A stretch of 64,000 nt of DNA, from NCBI RefSeq assembly GCF_014649035.1, contig NZ_BMSG01000001.1, positions 186,001 to 250,000 of the forward strand. The letters run 5' to 3'. Of this stretch, positions 54,555-64,000 are shown one piece after another; position 1 is the stretch's first letter; each line of letters begins with the position of its first letter. Under the pieces are notes generated by a model. The model was not told where the DNA came from. It was given only the letters and a program-made list of their open reading frames with translations, and did no database searches. This DNA comes from Streptomyces sindenensis (GTDB lineage Bacteria; Actinomycetota; Actinomycetes; Streptomycetales; Streptomycetaceae). The translations under genes were made by a program, and so were the position numbers.

Positions 54555-54580
54555 GGGCCCGACCCTGAAGAGTCGGACCC
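54555..54580 (-). terminator. Terminator of ychF
   Basis: GGGCCCGAC (54555-54563) pairs with GTCGGACCC (54572-54580) at 8 of 9 positions around an 8-base loop, followed on the minus strand by TTTGCGTTTT. It lies about 50 bases past the ychF stop. Confidence 0.75.
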
Positions 54581-54630
54581 CATGTGACCTGCGCGTTTAC
54601 GAGATCAGTGACGTGGCGATATGTCGGCCG

Positions 54631-55719
<1,089 letters not shown>

Positions 55720-55947
55720 GTTGGCGACTTCCTGGAGTGAGGCGGAGGGCAGGGGCGGGGCGTCCGGTTCGGCTCGGCGTTTCGGGGCCGGGGCAGCCGG
55801 GCCCGGAGTGGACCGATTCTCCAGTCTACGGGCCTGCCCCACGGGCCCGAACAGTGCGGCTTTCGTCCGTGTGACATCGAACGCAACCCCAAGGTCGGCC
55901 AAAGCGCGTGTCCAACGCCTGATTCCCCGCCCCCCGCGACCTACGTT

Positions 55948-56619
55948 GTGGAGGTGGAGCAGCACAGGACACGTCCCCCGCAGCGCCGGCAGCCCCCGCA
56001 GCCCGCGCCCGCCCCGCCCGCGCCGGGTGGTTCCGCCGTGTACCGGGTACGGGTGCGGAGCGTGCCACCCGTCGTCCTCGCGTTGCGGCGGTTCCCCAAC
56101 CCCCGGCTCACCGGGATCGGGGCCGGGCTGTTCGCGTCGCTGACCATGTTCGTGCTCGCCTGTGCCGACCGGCTGCTGTTCGACAGTTCGGAGCTCGTCT
56201 ACGGGCTGCTCTTCCTGCCCGTCAGCGCGCTCACCGCCCTCTGGGTACGGCCCGCCGATCTGGTCACCGCTCCGATCAGCGTGCCGATCGCCTTCGCCGT
56301 CGGGGTCTTCCCGATCTCCGGGGGATCCGAGGGCTTCGGCGGGCAGGTCATGGGCCTCGTCACCGCCCTCGCCGTGCACGCCGGCTGGCTGTACGGCGGA
56401 ACGCTCGTCGCCGGCGTCATCGCCACCGTACGCAAGGTGCGCCTGATGCGGGCCCGGCGGCGGTACGTCCTGGCTCAGGGGCGCGGCCCCGCCGGTGAGC
56501 GCCCGCCCCGGGCCGCGGCCGCGGTCTCCGTCGCCGCCGCGGGCTCGAAGCCCGTACGGGCCGGGGCCGGCCCGGCGGGGGCCGCGGGGGCTGCGGCCCG
56601 GCGTCCTCAGCGGCCCTGA
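55948..56619 (+). CDS. Membrane protein, DUF6542-like
   Basis: The protein is 223 residues from GTG 55948; GTG 55954 is an alternative start. A Pro/Arg/Gln-rich N-terminus is followed by about four spans ([72 protein letters not shown]) and an Ala/Arg-rich tail. This is the DUF6542 layout common in Streptomyces, next to ychF and ppgK. It is divergent from ychF. Confidence 0.78.
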   Translation: MEVEQHRTRPPQRRQPPQPAPAPPAPGGSAVYRVRVRSVPPVVLALRRFPNPRLTGIGAGLFASLTMFVLACADRLLFDSSELVYGLLFLPVSALTALWVRPADLVTAPISVPIAFAVGVFPISGGSEGFGGQVMGLVTALAVHAGWLYGGTLVAGVIATVRKVRLMRARRRYVLAQGRGPAGERPPRAAAAVSVAAAGSKPVRAGAGPAGAAGAAARRPQRP

Positions 56620-56748
56620 CGTCCGACGGGCCTCACCCGGGGCATCAACGTCCGACCCCTGGGCCCGGTGCTCACGCCTGGTGCTCACGTCCGGTCCTGG
56701 GTCCGGTCCTCGGGTCCGGTCTGAACCGTCGGTCCCGCCCCGCCCCGC
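56620..56748. repeat. Degenerate short repeats between DUF6542 and ppgK genes
   Basis: The 129-base gap is filled with imperfect ACGTCCG, GGTGCTCACG and GGTCCTGGGTCCGGTCC-like units. It lies between convergent gene ends and may have arisen by slippage. Confidence 0.55.
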
Positions 56749-57501
56749 TCAGCCCTTGGCCGCCGCCGAGCCCGCCGCCGCCATCGCCGCTCCCACGATG
56801 CCCGCGTTGTTCTGGAGCTGCGCCGGGACCAGCTCGGCCCGGACCTTCTCGATCAGGGGCAGGAACTTCTCCGCCTTGCGGCTCACGCCGCCGCCGATGA
56901 TGAACAGCTCCGGCGAGAACAGCATCTCCACGTGCAGCAGATACTTCTGGACCCGGTGCGCCCAGTGCTGCCAGCTCAGGTCCCCGTCCTCCTTGGCCTT
57001 CGTGGAGGCGTGCTTCTCCGCGTCGTGACCGTGCAGTTCCAGGTGGCCCAGCTCGGTGTTGGGGACGAGCTCACCGTTGGTGAAGACCGCGCTGCCGATG
57101 CCTGTACCGAACGTCAGCAGGATGACCGTGCCCGTACGGCCCTTGCCCGCGCCGAAGGTCATCTCGGCGACCCCGGCCGCGTCCGCGTCGTTCAGGATGG
57201 TGACCGGTTGACCGATCCGCTCGCCCAGCAGGGTCCGGGCGTCCACGTCGATCCAGCCCTTGTCGACATTGGCCGCGGTCCGGGTGATGCCGTCCGTGAC
57301 GACCCCGGGAAAGGTGATGCCGACGGGGCCCGACCAGTCGAAATGGCCGACCACCTCCGCCACGCCGTCGGCCACGCCCTCGGGCGTGGCCGGATGCGGT
57401 GTCAGCACTTTGTGGCGCTCCCGCGCCAGGTCTCCGCGGTCCAGGTCCACGGGAGCACCCTTGATCCCGGATCCGCCGATGTCCACGCCGAAGATCTCCA
57501 T
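56749..57501 (-). CDS. ppgK: Polyphosphate glucokinase (ROK family)
   Basis: The 250-residue protein starts at ATG 57501. It begins [19 protein letters not shown], the polyphosphate-glucokinase form of the phosphate loop, then [25 protein letters not shown] (catalytic Asp), [21 protein letters not shown] and [13 protein letters not shown]. These enzymes phosphorylate glucose with polyphosphate or ATP in the cytoplasm. It is encoded between a DUF6542 gene and ispH, the usual Streptomyces order. Confidence 0.95.
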   Translation of the reverse strand: MEIFGVDIGGSGIKGAPVDLDRGDLARERHKVLTPHPATPEGVADGVAEVVGHFDWSGPVGITFPGVVTDGITRTAANVDKGWIDVDARTLLGERIGQPVTILNDADAAGVAEMTFGAGKGRTGTVILLTFGTGIGSAVFTNGELVPNTELGHLELHGHDAEKHASTKAKEDGDLSWQHWAHRVQKYLLHVEMLFSPELFIIGGGVSRKAEKFLPLIEKVRAELVPAQLQNNAGIVGAAMAAAGSAAAKG

Positions 57502-57539
57502 GGGACCCACGGTACGGGCAGGCCGGGCCCCTTGCCCGG

Positions 57540-58520
57540 CTACTCGGCGGAAAGGGCGGCGGCCTCGGCGCGCAGGTCGCGGCGGAGCTCCTTGGGCAGC
57601 GAGAAGGTGATCGACTCGTCGGCCGTCTTCACCGTCTCCACGTCCGCGTAACCCCGCTCCGCCAGCCATTCCAGGACGCCGTCGACCAGGACGTCGGGGA
57701 CGGACGCGCCTGAAGTCAGGCCGACCGTGGTCACGCCCTCCAGCCACGCCTCGTCGATCTCGCTCGCGAAGTCGACCAGATGGGCGGCGGGGGCTCCCGC
57801 GTCCAGGGCGACCTCCACCATCCGGATGGAGTTCGAGGAGTTCTTGGAACCGACCACGATGACCAGCTCGGCGTCCTCGGCCAGCTTCTTCACCGCGATC
57901 TGGCGGTTCTGCGTGGCGTAGCAGATGTCGTCGCTGGGCGGCGAGAGGAGGTTCGGGAACTTCGACTTGAGGGCGTCGACCGTCTCCATCGTCTCGTCGA
58001 CGGAGAGGGTGGTCTGGGAGAGCCAGACGACCTTCGACTCGTCGCGGACCTCGACGTTCGCCACGTCCTCGGGGCCGTCGACCAGCTGGATGTGGTCGGG
58101 GGCCTCGCCGGAGGTGCCGATGACCTCCTCGTGGCCCTCGTGGCCGATCAGGAGGATGTCGTAGTCCTCCTTGGCGTACCGGACGGCTTCCTTGTGGACC
58201 TTGGTGACCAGCGGGCAGGTCGCGTCGATGGTGGCGAGCTTGCGCTCGGCGGCCTCCGCGTGGACGGTGGGCGCGACGCCGTGCGCGGAGAACATCACGA
58301 TGGAGCCCTCGGGGACCTCCGCGGTGACGTCCACGAAGATCGCACCCTTCTTCTCCAGGGTCTGCACGACGTACTTGTTGTGCACGATCTCGTGGCGGAC
58401 GTAGATCGGGGCCCCGTACTGCTCCAGGGCCTTCTCGACGGCGATCACGGCACGGTCCACGCCCGCGCAGTAGCCACGGGGAGCGGCGAGCAGGACACGG
58501 CGGGCAGGCGTTGCAGTCAT
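57540..58520 (-). CDS. ispH: 4-hydroxy-3-methylbut-2-enyl diphosphate reductase
   Basis: The 326-residue protein starts at ATG 58520, with GGGACG upstream; ATG 58529 is an alternative. The three Cys ligands of the iron-sulphur cluster are in [10 protein letters not shown] (about residue 18), [11 protein letters not shown] and [35 protein letters not shown] and GSKNSSNS complete the signature. It catalyses the last step of the MEP isoprenoid pathway. It is divergent from the APC permease gene. Confidence 0.97.
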   Translation of the reverse strand: MTATPARRVLLAAPRGYCAGVDRAVIAVEKALEQYGAPIYVRHEIVHNKYVVQTLEKKGAIFVDVTAEVPEGSIVMFSAHGVAPTVHAEAAERKLATIDATCPLVTKVHKEAVRYAKEDYDILLIGHEGHEEVIGTSGEAPDHIQLVDGPEDVANVEVRDESKVVWLSQTTLSVDETMETVDALKSKFPNLLSPPSDDICYATQNRQIAVKKLAEDAELVIVVGSKNSSNSIRMVEVALDAGAPAAHLVDFASEIDEAWLEGVTTVGLTSGASVPDVLVDGVLEWLAERGYADVETVKTADESITFSLPKELRRDLRAEAAALSAE

Positions 58521-58617
58521 GCGTCCCATCGTAAGGCCGTACCGGACGGGCGCCATGACGGCCAGGTGGACAGACTGGTCGTGAGGTGCGGTCACGGTCG
58601 GTGAGGGTGGAGGGTTC

Positions 58618-60054
58618 ATGGCGTCGTCGGTCCCGGGGAGCGGAAGCGGGAAGGGCAGCGATAGCGGAAGCGGCAGCGGCAGCGGCAGCGGCAGCGGCAG
58701 CGGCAGCAGCGTTCAGGAAGGGCGGTTGCGGCGGACTCTCGGGTTCCGGGATCTCGTCGTCTACGGACTCCTCTTCATCGCCCCCATGGCCCCCGTCGGC
58801 ATCTTCGGCACCCTGGACGCCAAGTCCGGCGGTGCGGTCGCCCTCGTCTATGTGGTGGCCACCGTCGTCATGGGGTTCACCGCCTTCAGCTACGCCCAGA
58901 TGGTGCGGGTCGCGCCCTTCGCGGGCTCGGTCTTCACGTATGCCCGCAAGGGGCTCGGGGAAGGGCCCGGGTTCATCGCGGGGTGGATGGCGATGCTCGA
59001 CTATCTGCTGATCCCGGCCGTCGCCTACCTCTTCTCCGGGATCGCGATGAACGCCCTGGTCCCCGAGGTGTCCCGGTGGGTGTGGACCGCGATCGCCGTA
59101 CTCGTGACGACGCTGCTCAATCTCCGGGGCGTACGGGCTGCCGCCCGGGTCGGGTTCGCCGTGCTGGCCATGGAGATCGTGGTGCTGCTGGTCTTCGTGG
59201 TGTCGGCCGTGGTCGTTCTCGTACGGGACGGGGCACAGCGCGGGTGGCTGACGCCGTTCACCGGGGACGCGGCGTTCTCCATGGCGGCGGTGCTGGGCGC
59301 GGTCTCGGTGGCCGTGCTGTCGTATCTGGGGTTCGACGCCATCGCCTCGTTCGCGGAGGAGGTGACGGGCGGCTCGCGGAAGGTGGCGCGGGCGGTGCTG
59401 TTCTGCCTGGGCCTGACAGGTGTGCTGTTCATCGCCCAGACGTATCTGGCGGCGCTCCTGGAGCCGATGACTTCGGCGGAGCTGGCGGCGGAACCGGCGG
59501 CACAGGGGTCGGCCTTCTACGACGCGGTGGATGCCTCGGTGGGGAGCTGGCTGCACGATCTGGTGGCGGTCAGCAAGGCGATCGGCGCCGCGTTCGCCGC
59601 GCTGGCGGGGCAGGCCGCCGCCGGCCGGCTCGTCTTCGCGATGGCCCGGGAGCGGCGGCTGCCGCACCTCCTCGCCAAGGTCGACCCGAAGTCGGGCGTG
59701 CCACGGCTCGCGATTCTGGGGGCGGCGATCGTGACGCTGGTGGCGGCGGTGTGGGCGGCCCGGCGCGACGACGGGCTGGACCATCTGGTGTCGGTCGTCG
59801 ACATCGGGGCGCTGACGGCGTTCGTGCTGCTGCACGCGTCGGTGGTCGGCTGGTTCGTCGTACGCCGGATGGCCGGGGAGCCCGTGTGGTGGAAGCACGT
59901 GCTGGTGCCGGTGGTGGGGGCGGGGATCCTCGTCGCCGTCATCGTGGAGGCCACGACGAGCGCGCAGGTGGTGGGGCTGTGCTGGCTGGGCGTCGGGTTC
60001 GTGGTCCTGGCGGTGCAGGGGGCGGGGGCGCGGGGGGCCGGGAGCGGGCGGTAG
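58618..60054 (+). CDS. APC-family amino acid permease with Gly-Ser N-terminus
   Basis: The 478-residue protein begins with about 33 residues of Gly-Ser repeats (from a GGCAGC microsatellite at about 58663-58710), then [28 protein letters not shown], the first APC helix. Twelve membrane helices follow, including [12 protein letters not shown] and [13 protein letters not shown]. It is of the amino acid-polyamine-organocation superfamily; substrate unknown. The Gly-Ser stretch probably tolerates length change. Confidence 0.92.
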   Translation: MASSVPGSGSGKGSDSGSGSGSGSGSGSGSSVQEGRLRRTLGFRDLVVYGLLFIAPMAPVGIFGTLDAKSGGAVALVYVVATVVMGFTAFSYAQMVRVAPFAGSVFTYARKGLGEGPGFIAGWMAMLDYLLIPAVAYLFSGIAMNALVPEVSRWVWTAIAVLVTTLLNLRGVRAAARVGFAVLAMEIVVLLVFVVSAVVVLVRDGAQRGWLTPFTGDAAFSMAAVLGAVSVAVLSYLGFDAIASFAEEVTGGSRKVARAVLFCLGLTGVLFIAQTYLAALLEPMTSAELAAEPAAQGSAFYDAVDASVGSWLHDLVAVSKAIGAAFAALAGQAAAGRLVFAMARERRLPHLLAKVDPKSGVPRLAILGAAIVTLVAAVWAARRDDGLDHLVSVVDIGALTAFVLLHASVVGWFVVRRMAGEPVWWKHVLVPVVGAGILVAVIVEATTSAQVVGLCWLGVGFVVLAVQGAGARGAGSGR

Positions 60055-60056
60055 AC

Positions 60057-60172
60057 GGGCCTGTCCCTGTGCCGTGAGAGGGCCTGTCCCTGTGCCGTGA
60101 GGGGCCCTTGTCCCTGTGCCGTGAGAGGGCCTCCTCCCGTGCGGTGAGAGAGCCTGCTCCCGTGCGGTGAGG
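60057..60172. repeat. 23-bp tandem repeats after the permease gene
   Basis: Five units of the type GGGCCTGTCCCTGTGCCGTGAGA, of 23-24 bases, run from 60057 to about 60172. Units 1 and 2 are almost identical; units 4 and 5 share CTCCCGTGCGGTGAG. It occupies the gap before xseA. Confidence 0.85.
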
Positions 60173-60180
60173 GTCTCCCG

Positions 60181-60240
60181 GTTCCCGCACAGCGGGCGCT
60201 GTTCCCGCACAGCGGGCGCTGTTCCCGCACGACGGACGCT
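60181..60240. repeat. 20-bp tandem repeat, three copies
   Basis: GTTCCCGCACAGCGGGCGCT occurs exactly at 60181-60200 and 60201-60220, and in a diverged copy at 60221-60240. Each unit carries a short CCCGC-ACA-GCGGG inverted repeat, so three small hairpins could form. It lies about 120 bases before xseA. Confidence 0.9.
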
Positions 60241-60360
60241 GTCCCGTCGGGTGGTGTTCCGTGCAGCGGGCGCGGGTGGAACGTTCCGCCTGCAGCGGGT
60301 ATGCCGGTCGTCTTCGCACGGCGCCCTCCGCTGTCGGCGGTGCCCTATACGCTCGGGCGC

Positions 60361-61584
60361 ATGGCTCTCAACACGTCCGCGGAAGCGCCGCTGCCCGTCG
60401 GCGAGGTGTCCCGGCTCATCGGGGGGTGGATCGACCGGCTCGGCGCCATCTGGGTGGAGGGTCAGATCACCCAGCTGTCGCGGCGGCCGGGGGCCGGGGT
60501 CGTCTTTCTGACGCTGCGCGATCCGTCGCACGACATCTCGGTGAGCGTCACCTGTTTCCGGCAGGTCTTCGACCGGATCGCCGACGTGGTGACGGAGGGC
60601 GCGCGCGTCGTCGTCCTCGCGAAGCCCGAGTGGTACGCGCCCCGGGGGCAGCTGTCGCTGCGCGCCACCGACATACGGCCGGTCGGCATCGGCGAGCTGC
60701 TCGTGCGGCTGGAGCAGCTCAAGAAGTCGCTCGCCTCCGAGGGACTCTTCGCGCTGGACCGGAAGAAGTCGCTCCCCTTCCTCCCCCAGCTCATCGGTCT
60801 CGTCTGCGGGCGGGCCTCCGCCGCCGAGCGCGATGTCCTGGAGAACGCCCGCCGCCGCTGGCCCGCCGTGCGCTTCGAGGTCCGCAACACCGCCGTGCAG
60901 GGGGTGAACGCGGTCGCTCAGGTGGTGCAGGCGGTCGAGGAGCTGGACGCGATGGCCGAGGTCGACGTGATCGTCGTCGCCCGGGGCGGCGGCAGCGTCG
61001 AGGATCTGCTGCCGTTCTCCGACGAGCAGTTGATCCGGGCCGTGGCCGCCTGCCGTACGCCGGTGGTCTCCGCGATCGGCCATGAGCCGGACTCCCCGCT
61101 GCTGGACCTGGTCGCCGATCTGCGCGCCTCCACGCCCACGGACGCGGCCAAGAAGGTCGTCCCGGACGTGGGCGAGGAGCTGGAGCGCGTACAGCAGTTG
61201 CGGGACCGGGCGCTGCGGACCGTACGGGGGCTGCTGGACCGCGAGGAGCGGGGGCTCGCGCACGCGCTGGGCCGTCCCGCGATGGAGCGGCCCCAGCGGC
61301 TGGTGGACGAGCGCGAGGCCGAGGTGGACGCGCTCGTCGGGCGCGGCCGCCGGGTGCTGGGCCATCTGCTGGACCGGGCCGACTCCGAGCTGGCGCACAC
61401 GCTCGCCCGGGTCGTCTCGCTGTCGCCGGCCGCGACCCTGGAACGGGGTTACGCCGTGCTCCAGCGGCCCGACGGCCATGTCGTGCGCTCCCCCGACGAG
61501 GCCGGGGCGCCCGGCGAGCCACTGCGGGCGCGGGTGTCGGAGGGCGAGTTCACGGTGCGGGTGGACGGGGGCGGGGACGGATGA
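60361..61584 (+). CDS. xseA: Exodeoxyribonuclease VII large subunit
   Basis: The 407-residue protein starts at ATG 60361. It has the OB-fold start ([45 protein letters not shown]) and the catalytic region ([72 protein letters not shown]). A coiled-coil follows. The family degrades single-stranded DNA together with XseB, encoded 66 bases downstream. A TATACG-like element lies just before the start. Confidence 0.96.
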   Translation: MALNTSAEAPLPVGEVSRLIGGWIDRLGAIWVEGQITQLSRRPGAGVVFLTLRDPSHDISVSVTCFRQVFDRIADVVTEGARVVVLAKPEWYAPRGQLSLRATDIRPVGIGELLVRLEQLKKSLASEGLFALDRKKSLPFLPQLIGLVCGRASAAERDVLENARRRWPAVRFEVRNTAVQGVNAVAQVVQAVEELDAMAEVDVIVVARGGGSVEDLLPFSDEQLIRAVAACRTPVVSAIGHEPDSPLLDLVADLRASTPTDAAKKVVPDVGEELERVQQLRDRALRTVRGLLDREERGLAHALGRPAMERPQRLVDEREAEVDALVGRGRRVLGHLLDRADSELAHTLARVVSLSPAATLERGYAVLQRPDGHVVRSPDEAGAPGEPLRARVSEGEFTVRVDGGGDG

Positions 61585-61650
61585 GTCGCCCCGTCGGCGG
61601 CCGGGGCCGTGCCCACGATGACGTAACAGCTCACATTTAGGGTGGATCAC

Positions 61651-61899
61651 ATGACGGACGACGGTACGGCGGCGACTGCCGCCGCCACGGGCACGCTCGG
61701 GTACGAGCAGGCGCGCGACGAGCTGATCGAGGTCGTGCGCCGGCTGGAGGCGGGCGGTACGACGCTGGAGGAGTCGCTGGCCCTGTGGGAGCGGGGCGAG
61801 GAGCTGGCGAAGGTCTGCCGGCGCTGGCTGGAAGGTGCCCGCGCCCGGCTGGATGCGGCCCTGGCCCGCCCGCAGGACGGTGGCGACGACGAGGGCTGA
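61651..61899 (+). CDS. xseB: Exodeoxyribonuclease VII small subunit
   Basis: The 82-residue protein starts at ATG 61651, with AGGGTGG upstream; GTG 61642 is less likely. It has the XseB helix pair (YEQARDELIEVVRRLEAG, LEESLALWERGEELAKVC, WLEGARARLDAAL). It follows xseA as in other actinomycetes. Confidence 0.95.
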   Translation: MTDDGTAATAAATGTLGYEQARDELIEVVRRLEAGGTTLEESLALWERGEELAKVCRRWLEGARARLDAALARPQDGGDDEG

Positions 61900-61920
61900 G
61901 CCCCCGGACCCGGACCCGGC

Positions 61921-61962
61921 GAACCACCACGCCCGGCCGCCGGTGAACCACCACGCCCGGCC
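61921..61962. repeat. 18-bp direct repeat after xseB
   Basis: GAACCACCACGCCCGGCC occurs at 61921-61938 and again at 61945-61962. It lies between the xseB stop and the nitroreductase promoter. No function was recognised. Confidence 0.85.
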
Positions 61963-62006
61963 ACGGCGAGCCGCCGAGCCCACCGAGCCCGACCCCGGCG
62001 AATTTG

Positions 62007-62024
62007 TTGCACCATGCAATGGTG
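62007..62024. promoter_or_regulatory. Overlapping palindromes before the nitroreductase gene
   Basis: TTGCA-CCA-TGCAA (62007-62019) and CACCAT-GCA-ATGGTG (62010-62024) overlap, giving a possible dimer site in an AT-richer stretch about 100 bases before the gene. Not matched to a known regulator. Confidence 0.45.
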
Positions 62025-62050
62025 TGGAATGGATCACTCGTCGGCCCGTT

Positions 62051-62068
62051 TAGTTGAAAATTCACCTA
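62051..62068. promoter_or_regulatory. MarR/HxlR-like operator before the nitroreductase gene
   Basis: TAGTTGAA-AA-TTCACCTA is a near-perfect inverted repeat (7 of 8 arm bases match). Repeats of TTGAA and TTCAA arms are typical of MarR- or HxlR-family sites that respond to quinones or electrophiles, matching the oxidoreductase gene about 57 bases downstream. Confidence 0.55.
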
Positions 62069-62124
62069 TCTCTGGCGTACCTTCGAGTCCTCCCCACCGC
62101 GTCCGTTCGGAAGGTTTGCACCAG

Positions 62125-62715
62125 ATGTCCCTCGTTCTCGACCCCGCCGCCCAGGACCTCCTCTTCCGCGAGGCCCGCACCGCCAACACCTTCACCGACG
62201 AGCCCGTGACCGACGAGCAGGTCCAGGCGATCTACGACCTGGTGAAGTTCGGCCCGACCGCCTTCAACCAGTCGCCGCTGCGTGTCGTCCTGGTCCGCTC
62301 CGCCGAGGGTCGCGAGCGCCTGGTGCAGCACATGGCCGAGGGCAACCGCCCGAAGACCGCCACCGCCCCGCTGGTCGCGATCCTGGCCGCCGACAACGAG
62401 TTCCACGAGGAGCTTCCGGCGCTGCTTCCGCACTTCCCGCAGGCCAAGGACCTCTTCTTCTCGGAGCGCCCGGCCCGTGAGTCGGCCGCCGGCCTCAACG
62501 CCGCGCTCCAGGCCGCCTACTTCATCATCGGCGTCCGCGCCGCCGGTCTGGCCGCCGGCCCGATGACCGGCTACGACGCCGCGGGCATCCAGAAGGAGTT
62601 CCTGGACGGCGACCACACCCCGCTGATGGTCGTCAACATCGGCAAGCCGGGCGAGGACGCCTGGTTCCCGCGCAGCCCGCGCCTCTCCTTCGACGAGGTC
62701 GTCACCACCGTCTGA
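62125..62715 (+). CDS. Nitroreductase family protein (malonic semialdehyde reductase/RutE-like)
   Basis: The 196-residue protein starts at ATG 62125, the length of RutE/HadB-type proteins. It shows LFREARTANTFTDEPVTDEQ, IYDLVKFGPTAFNQSPLRVV (FMN binding), ATAPLVAILAADNEFHEELP and GLAAGPMTGYDAAGI. Family members are FMN oxidoreductases that use NAD(P)H on aldehydes, quinones or nitro compounds. The upstream TTGAA/TTCA palindrome hints at electrophile control. Gene stands alone. Confidence 0.92.
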   Translation: MSLVLDPAAQDLLFREARTANTFTDEPVTDEQVQAIYDLVKFGPTAFNQSPLRVVLVRSAEGRERLVQHMAEGNRPKTATAPLVAILAADNEFHEELPALLPHFPQAKDLFFSERPARESAAGLNAALQAAYFIIGVRAAGLAAGPMTGYDAAGIQKEFLDGDHTPLMVVNIGKPGEDAWFPRSPRLSFDEVVTTV

Positions 62716-62750
62716 TGCACGTCACCGTCCGGGGCACGTCACGCGGTCCC

Positions 62751-62815
62751 CGGGCGTACGCGAAGGGCCCCGGAACACCATCACCTGGTGTTCCGGGGCC
62801 CTTCGCGTACGCCCG
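62751..62815. terminator. Very strong bidirectional terminator, 30-bp perfect stem
   Basis: Bases 62751-62780 pair perfectly with 62786-62815 around a 5-base loop. It separates the convergent nitroreductase and DUF4245 genes. Confidence 0.92.
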
Positions 62816-62832
62816 CCGAATCGCGTCGCGCG

Positions 62833-63381
62833 TCAGGAAGCAGGCGTAGCCGGCGTCGCGGGCGGCGTCGTCCTCAGCGCCTTGGCCATCTCGACCAGGC
62901 TCTCCTTCGGCGCCGAGCCGGTCACCACCGTCGTGTGGCCCTTCCCGGGCAGGACGAGGGCGTTGTACTTCTCGCCCTCCCAGACCTGCCACTCCTTGCC
63001 CGCCACCGTCTCGGTGCGACCGGTGTCCTTCGCCTTCCGGCTGACCTCGGGGACGTACGTGCGCGCGGCGGCGGTGGACTGCTCGACCGCGACGTACCTG
63101 CGGTCCGCGTCGAGGAAGCCCAGGTGCCAGGCCTTGCCCCCGGCCTCGTCGTAGCGGACGGAGGTGGCCTTCCACTGCTCCGGCAGGCCCTCCGGCGCGG
63201 CCACCGGATAGGGGGCGGCGGTCCGTACCGTCGCCAGCTCCACGGTGAAGTCGACCGCCTTGAGCGGGTCGGCGTGCTCGTCCTTGGGGATGAAGAGGTA
63301 TATGACCCCCGCGCAGGCGGCGATCACCAAAGTCGACAGGAACATGTCCCGGACTGTCTGCTTGCCTCGCTTGCTTGCCAC
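62833..63381 (-). CDS. DUF4245-family membrane-anchored protein
   Basis: The 182-residue protein starts at ATG 63381. One N-terminal span (MFLSTLVIAACAGVIYLFI) is followed by the DUF4245 text (DFTVELATVRTAAPYPVAAPEGLPEQWKATSVRY, WHLGFLDADRRYVAVEQS, VAGKEWQVWEGEKYNALVL). Function is unknown. In actinomycetes it commonly adjoins glpX, as here, with the two genes divergent. Confidence 0.9.
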   Translation of the reverse strand: MASKRGKQTVRDMFLSTLVIAACAGVIYLFIPKDEHADPLKAVDFTVELATVRTAAPYPVAAPEGLPEQWKATSVRYDEAGGKAWHLGFLDADRRYVAVEQSTAAARTYVPEVSRKAKDTGRTETVAGKEWQVWEGEKYNALVLPGKGHTTVVTGSAPKESLVEMAKALRTTPPATPATPAS

Positions 63382-63479
63382 GGGTCCATGGTGGCACGCG
63401 GCCTGACACGCCCGGCCGCAGGGTGCCGGTCGGCGGTGGCGACGCCGGGGCGCTCATGCGTGACCCACCCTGCTCATTT

Positions 63480-63495
63480 TATCGACCTACCGATA
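63480..63495. promoter_or_regulatory. Inverted repeat in the glpX/DUF4245 promoter region
   Basis: TATCG (63480-63484) and CGATA (63491-63495) form a 5-base inverted repeat with a 6-base spacer, in an AT-rich stretch about 52 bases before glpX. Possible operator or promoter element. Confidence 0.4.
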
Positions 63496-63547
63496 GAGTC
63501 ACAGCACCCTCATATCCGGTCGTCGCCGTACAGAAAGGTGCGCTCCG

Positions 63548-64000
63548 ATGTCCGAGCATCATCTGCCGTCCCCTCTGGAGGTCTCTCCGGAGGCCCCCGA
63601 CCGCAACCTCGCCCTGGAGTTGGTCCGGGTCACCGAGGCCGCCGCCATGGCGGCCGGGCGCTGGGTGGGCCGCGGCGACAAGATCGGCGCCGACGGCGCC
63701 GCCGTGAAGGCCATGCGGACCCTCGTCTCGACCGTCTCGATGAACGGCGTCGTCGTCATCGGCGAGGGCGAGAAGGACGAAGCCCCCATGCTGTTCAACG
63801 GCGAGCGGGTCGGCGACGGCACCGGCGCCGAGGTCGACATCGCCGTCGACCCGATCGACGGCACCACGCTCAACGCCAAGGGCATGCCGAACGCCATCGC
63901 CGTGCTGGCGGCGGCCGACCGCGGCGCGATGTTCGACCCGTCGGCGGTCTTCTACATGGACAAGCTGGTCACGGGGCCCGAGGCGGCGGACTTCGTCGAC
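63548..64000 (+). CDS. glpX: Class II fructose-1,6-bisphosphatase, N-terminal part
   Basis: The first 151 residues are in the window; the gene runs off the right end. Start ATG 63548 follows AAAGG. The GlpX signature is clear: [38 protein letters not shown] (metal-binding Glu), [13 protein letters not shown] (metal-binding Asp) and [15 protein letters not shown]. It hydrolyses fructose 1,6-bisphosphate in gluconeogenesis. It is divergent from the DUF4245 gene. Confidence 0.97.
   Translation, partial: MSEHHLPSPLEVSPEAPDRNLALELVRVTEAAAMAAGRWVGRGDKIGADGAAVKAMRTLVSTVSMNGVVVIGEGEKDEAPMLFNGERVGDGTGAEVDIAVDPIDGTTLNAKGMPNAIAVLAAADRGAMFDPSAVFYMDKLVTGPEAADFVD

Noticed and set aside
56749..62037. A 1762-codon open frame on the minus strand
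   Set aside because: Only its last 250 codons are protein-like (polyphosphate glucokinase). The rest is antisense to ispH, the permease and xseAB, kept open by high GC.

Overview
The window is chromosomal DNA from a high-GC actinomycete, almost certainly a Streptomyces. The signs are very high third-position GC, frequent GTG starts, GTGA/ATGA gene overlaps, SpoIIE-type phosphatases with RsbW-like ATPases, XRE-DUF5753/DUF397 pairs, PQQ-repeat Ser/Thr kinases, and a DasR-like site in front of a secreted GH18 chitinase. No rRNA, tRNA, CRISPR array or recognisable transposase was seen. Both ends cut through genes: a SpoIIE phosphatase on the left and glpX on the right.

Layout. 1-7.8 kb: the end of a SpoIIE phosphatase, an acetylxylan-esterase-like hydrolase, and a divergent sugar operon (lipoprotein binding protein, two permeases, GH1 beta-glucosidase) for uptake and cleavage of an oligosaccharide. 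7.8-14.6 kb: a frameshifted LtrA-type membrane gene, then a cell-wall cluster (HTH membrane regulator, large DUF1906 protein, Tat-exported M15-like protein, peptidoglycan-binding protein, small secreted protein). A 73-base direct repeat brackets this cluster; the repeat is the 3' end of the gene at 14628. 14.6-17.7 kb: a tight four-gene operon divergent from an XRE-DUF5753 regulator and two DUF397 genes. 17.8-20.7 kb: a small membrane protein, an F420-type oxidoreductase, a membrane SpoIIE phosphatase, a MarR regulator and a possible 38-residue peptide gene. 20.8-26 kb: two receptor-like Ser/Thr kinases with PQQ repeats. 26-29.3 kb: a DUF6056-like membrane protein and a GT2-GtrA fusion. 29.6-36.4 kb: a TPM-domain protein with PspA, then a PAS-GAF-SpoIIE-HATPase sensor, an RsbW-like kinase and a Nudix hydrolase. 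37-45.7 kb: a GntR/UTRA regulator, secreted chitinase, secreted subtilase, threonine-synthase-like enzyme, secreted GH65 hydrolase and an SCO4226-like small protein. 45.7-53.3 kb: two membrane proteins, an SPFH/NfeD pair, and three tandem paralogous anchored extracytoplasmic proteins. 53.3-54.6 kb: a less GC-rich patch with a broken small gene and a VapBC pair. 54.6-64 kb: conserved core genes (ychF, ppgK, ispH, APC permease, xseA-xseB, nitroreductase, DUF4245 protein, glpX).

How the genes work together. Polysaccharide use is a recurring theme (esterase, GH1 with its ABC importer, GH18, GH65, polyphosphate glucokinase, class II FBPase). So are envelope sensing and maintenance (two PQQ kinases, PspA with TPM, SPFH/NfeD, peptidoglycan-binding proteins) and partner-switching regulation (three SpoIIE phosphatases, one RsbW-like kinase). 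The parts least explained by known families are the repeat-bracketed cell-wall cluster, the Cys/His-rich paralogue operon, the three tandem anchored paralogues and the broken small gene beside VapBC. Functions were assigned by reading motifs only; no database search was possible.
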